DNA of 7,839 bases from contig JABDJW010000092.1 of NCBI GenBank assembly GCA_013002375.1, forward strand, positions 1 through 7,839. Direction: 5' to 3'. Positions 6,261-7,839 of the stretch are shown piece by piece; positions within the stretch are counted from its first letter, which is position 1, and every line of letters begins with the position of its first letter. The translations under genes and the position numbers were made by a program. The DNA is from Acidimicrobiales bacterium (lineage in GTDB: Bacteria; Actinomycetota; Acidimicrobiia; Acidimicrobiales; SHLQ01). The notes under the pieces are model-generated. The model had not been told where the DNA came from. It made no database searches and saw only the letters and a program-made list of their open reading frames with translations.

Positions 6261-7307
6261 ATGACGTACCGAGTGATCCAGTGGGCGACAGGCACCGTCG
6301 GGGTCCACGCCGTGCCGGCGATCCACCAGCACCCCGACTTGGAGCTGGTGGGGCTGTGGGTCCACTCCGACGACAAGGCGGGCCGTGACGCGGGAGAGAT
6401 CTGCGGCATCGATTCGATCGGGGTCGAGGCGACCCAGGACGCTGATGCCCTGCTCGCCCTCGACGCTGATTGCGTGAGTTACATGGCGCACTCCGATGTC
6501 CGGCCCGGCGAGGTGGTCGACGACCTGTGCCGGATGCTGGCCGGGGGCAAGAACGTCGTGAACACCTCGTTCGTGGCCCTGCTCAACCCCCGCCAAGCCG
6601 GGTTCCACGACCAACTCCAGGCTGCCTGCGAGGAGGGTGGGACCTCCTTCTACACCTCGGGCATCGATCCTGGCTACGGCAACGTCGGCCTGGCGGTGCA
6701 CACCATGGCGCTCTGCAAGGAGGTGGAGCGGGTCAAGATGATGGAGATCGTCAACTACGCGACCTGGGACAACCCGCCGACGCTGTTCGACATCATGGGA
6801 TTCGGCAAGGAGGAGGCCACGCAGTCGTTCCTGCTCGCACCGGGCTCGACGGCACTGGCCTGGGGCCCGGTGGTCGCGACGGTGGCCGACGCCTTGGGCG
6901 TCGAGCTCGACGACATCACCGAGGTGCACGAGGTCATCCGAGCGGACGAGGACATCGAGATCGCCAGCGGCACGATTCCGGCCGGCACCATCTCCGGGAT
7001 GCGCTTCGAGATCCGGGGCATGATCGGGGGCGAACCGCGAATCGTCGTCGAACACGTCACCCGGATGCGCGACGAGGACGCCCCGCACTGGCCGACCGGG
7101 AGCGGCTACCGGATCTTGATCGACGGCGAGCCCGACCTGAAGGTGGAGCTCGAGCTGTCCTCCCGCCAAGGCGACCACAACCACGCCGGCTGCCTGGCCA
7201 CCGCCATGCACGTGCTCAACGCCGTACCCCACGTCGTCGACGCCGAACCAGGCGTGCTCACCCAGCTCGACCTACCCGTCTATTCGGCCCGCCATCTCAT
7301 GACGTGA
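6261..7307 (+). CDS. DapB-like NAD(P)-dependent oxidoreductase family protein
   Basis: The protein has 348 residues and is cytoplasmic. The N-terminus has a Rossmann strand and glycine loop (VIQWATGTVG, residues 5-14). Further in come DADCVSYMAHSD (about 68-79), a GGKNVVNTSF strand (95-104), and GIDPGYGNVG (134-143). This pattern matches the family often annotated as dihydrodipicolinate-reductase-like, which includes 2,4-diaminopentanoate dehydrogenase, with a C-terminal catalytic and dimerisation domain. True DapB enzymes are shorter (about 250-270 residues) and differ in the C-terminal part, so a lysine-pathway role is unlikely; the substrate cannot be told. A good Shine-Dalgarno sequence (GGGAGAAG) fixes the start. 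Third codon positions are almost all G or C. The divergent arrangement with the alpha-beta-barrel gene, sharing a region with inverted repeats, suggests the two might be co-regulated in a small catabolic function; that link is inference. Confidence 0.82.
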   Translation: MTYRVIQWATGTVGVHAVPAIHQHPDLELVGLWVHSDDKAGRDAGEICGIDSIGVEATQDADALLALDADCVSYMAHSDVRPGEVVDDLCRMLAGGKNVVNTSFVALLNPRQAGFHDQLQAACEEGGTSFYTSGIDPGYGNVGLAVHTMALCKEVERVKMMEIVNYATWDNPPTLFDIMGFGKEEATQSFLLAPGSTALAWGPVVATVADALGVELDDITEVHEVIRADEDIEIASGTIPAGTISGMRFEIRGMIGGEPRIVVEHVTRMRDEDAPHWPTGSGYRILIDGEPDLKVELELSSRQGDHNHAGCLATAMHVLNAVPHVVDAEPGVLTQLDLPVYSARHLMT

Positions 7308-7341
7308 CCACGGAGACGCAGGCACTCGGGCGCGCCAGTGG

Positions 7342-7473
7342 TCACGGGCAGCTGAAGCTTCCGTCGAGGTACATGCAGCCCGATTCGGCGTCGTGAATGG
7401 CGCCGTTCGGCCCGAGGTACACGTACGCGCCATTGCGTCTGTCGGCGACGCCACACAGCCAGCGTGATGGCCG
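7342..7473 (-). pseudogene. Coding-like remnant encoding a Cys-containing C-terminal peptide
   Basis: The frame is open for 43 codons between TGA 7476-7474 and TGA 7344-7342. It includes NGAYVYLGPNGAIHDAESG and ends MYLDGSFSCP. Third positions are about 85% G or C over 40 codons, unlike the two other minus-strand frames, so the stretch looks as if it was selected as protein. There is no ATG, GTG or TTG near its beginning; the first GTG falls mid-way and the first ATG even later. Upstream sequence in the same frame, back to the cyclase stop, is not protein-like. It may be the 3' remnant of a secreted-protein gene, or an intact short gene with a frameshift. YVYLGPNGA and MYLDGSFS look like two copies of a short unit. 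The family is not recognised. Confidence 0.3.
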
Positions 7474-7534
7474 TCACAACCGACCGGGGGTCCGAGCCCG
7501 GCAACCCTTCGGGCTGCTGGGCGAAGACCCGCTG

Positions 7535-7839
7535 CTACGCGTCGCTTTGTGTGACCAGGTGGGTCCGGTGGCGGCCGGGAAGTCCCTTGAGTCGGACCTT
7601 GCGGCGCTGGCGGAAGGCCAGCTCGTCGGAACCGTCAAGTTCTCGGCGTACGGGGTCACTCACCAGTACCTCGTCACCCCGGGCCGCATCAGCGATGCGA
7701 GCGGCCATCACGACGTTGGTGCCGAAGAGATCGTTGTTCTCGCTCACGACCTTGCCGGTGTGGACCCCGACCCGAAGCGTTAGCGGCACCTCGATCGACT
7801 CCGCGGCGCGCAGTTCGGGGGTGAGCTCCACCGCGGCAC
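7535..7839 (-). CDS. Class III adenylate/guanylate cyclase, C-terminal part of catalytic domain
   Basis: The 5' part lies beyond the right edge; 100 residues are visible up to TAG 7537-7535. The segment LRVGVHTGKVVSE, then LFGTNVVMAARIADAARGDE, VLVSDPVRREL and RRKVRLKGLPGRH is the usual order of the second half of a class III nucleotide cyclase domain, which makes cAMP or cGMP from NTP. The catalytic domain is at the C-terminus, as is common when sensor or other domains precede it. The metal-binding aspartates fall outside the window. In the NVVMAARI motif the position four residues before Arg, normally the transition-state Asn, is Val (codon 7711-7709), so activity is uncertain. The frame continues past the GTG at 7831 without a stop, so that codon is not the start. 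Confidence 0.85.
   Translation of the reverse strand, partial: AAVELTPELRAAESIEVPLTLRVGVHTGKVVSENNDLFGTNVVMAARIADAARGDEVLVSDPVRRELDGSDELAFRQRRKVRLKGLPGRHRTHLVTQSDA

Noticed and set aside
6075..7232. 385-codon open frame on the minus strand
   Set aside because: It is antisense to the DapB-like gene, which has a clear Rossmann motif and Shine-Dalgarno sequence; the antisense product has no recognisable motif.
7484..7501. Stem-loop CCGGG-N8-CCCGG downstream of the cyclase stop
   Set aside because: The stem is only five base pairs with no T-tract, too weak to call a terminator in sequence of this GC content.

Overview
The window is GC-rich (roughly 65-68% by eye) with strong G/C preference at third codon positions, short intergenic gaps and actinobacterial-type families: a class III nucleotide cyclase, a DapB-like dehydrogenase-family protein, and Thr/Pro/Ala-rich secreted proteins. 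This suggests a high-GC actinobacterium, possibly of the Acidimicrobiia. The taxonomic call is inference, because there is no rRNA or marker gene here.

Layout. (1) Positions 1-676, minus strand: the N-terminal part of a GT-A-type glycosyltransferase-like gene that runs off the left edge. (2) Positions 677-798: a divergent intergenic region. (3) Positions 799-5328, plus strand: a compact three-gene cluster, probably an operon, for extracytoplasmic proteins. It holds a type I membrane-anchored protein with an unknown outer domain (799-1734), a HupE/UreJ-type multi-pass membrane protein with a large N-terminal outer domain (1731-3098, 4-base ATGA overlap), and a secreted FG-GAP/VCBS beta-propeller protein (3112-5328, 13 bases downstream). 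(4) Positions 5377-6021, minus strand: a tandemly duplicated dimeric alpha-beta-barrel (ABM/NIPSNAP-like) protein. (5) Positions 6022-6260: a divergent promoter region with two inverted repeats sharing a CTC-N3-GAG core. (6) Positions 6261-7307, plus strand: a DapB-like NAD(P)-binding oxidoreductase. (7) Positions 7342-7473, minus strand: a short coding-like remnant without a start codon. (8) Positions 7535-7839, minus strand: the C-terminal 100 residues of a class III adenylate/guanylate cyclase that enters from the right edge.

The most interesting part is the 799-5328 cluster. The first two proteins both have a predicted 30-residue signal peptide ending in an AxA site, and both mature chains would start with histidine, as in copper-binding histidine-brace proteins. 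The second is a HupE/UreJ family member, a family linked to nickel/cobalt uptake, with His residues in its membrane helices. The third looks like a seven-bladed propeller with six DxDxDG calcium loops, and its lipobox cysteine is replaced by phenylalanine. Together they could form an envelope-associated metal-handling module, but that role is inferred from architecture and order only. The remaining genes look like ordinary metabolic or signalling genes.
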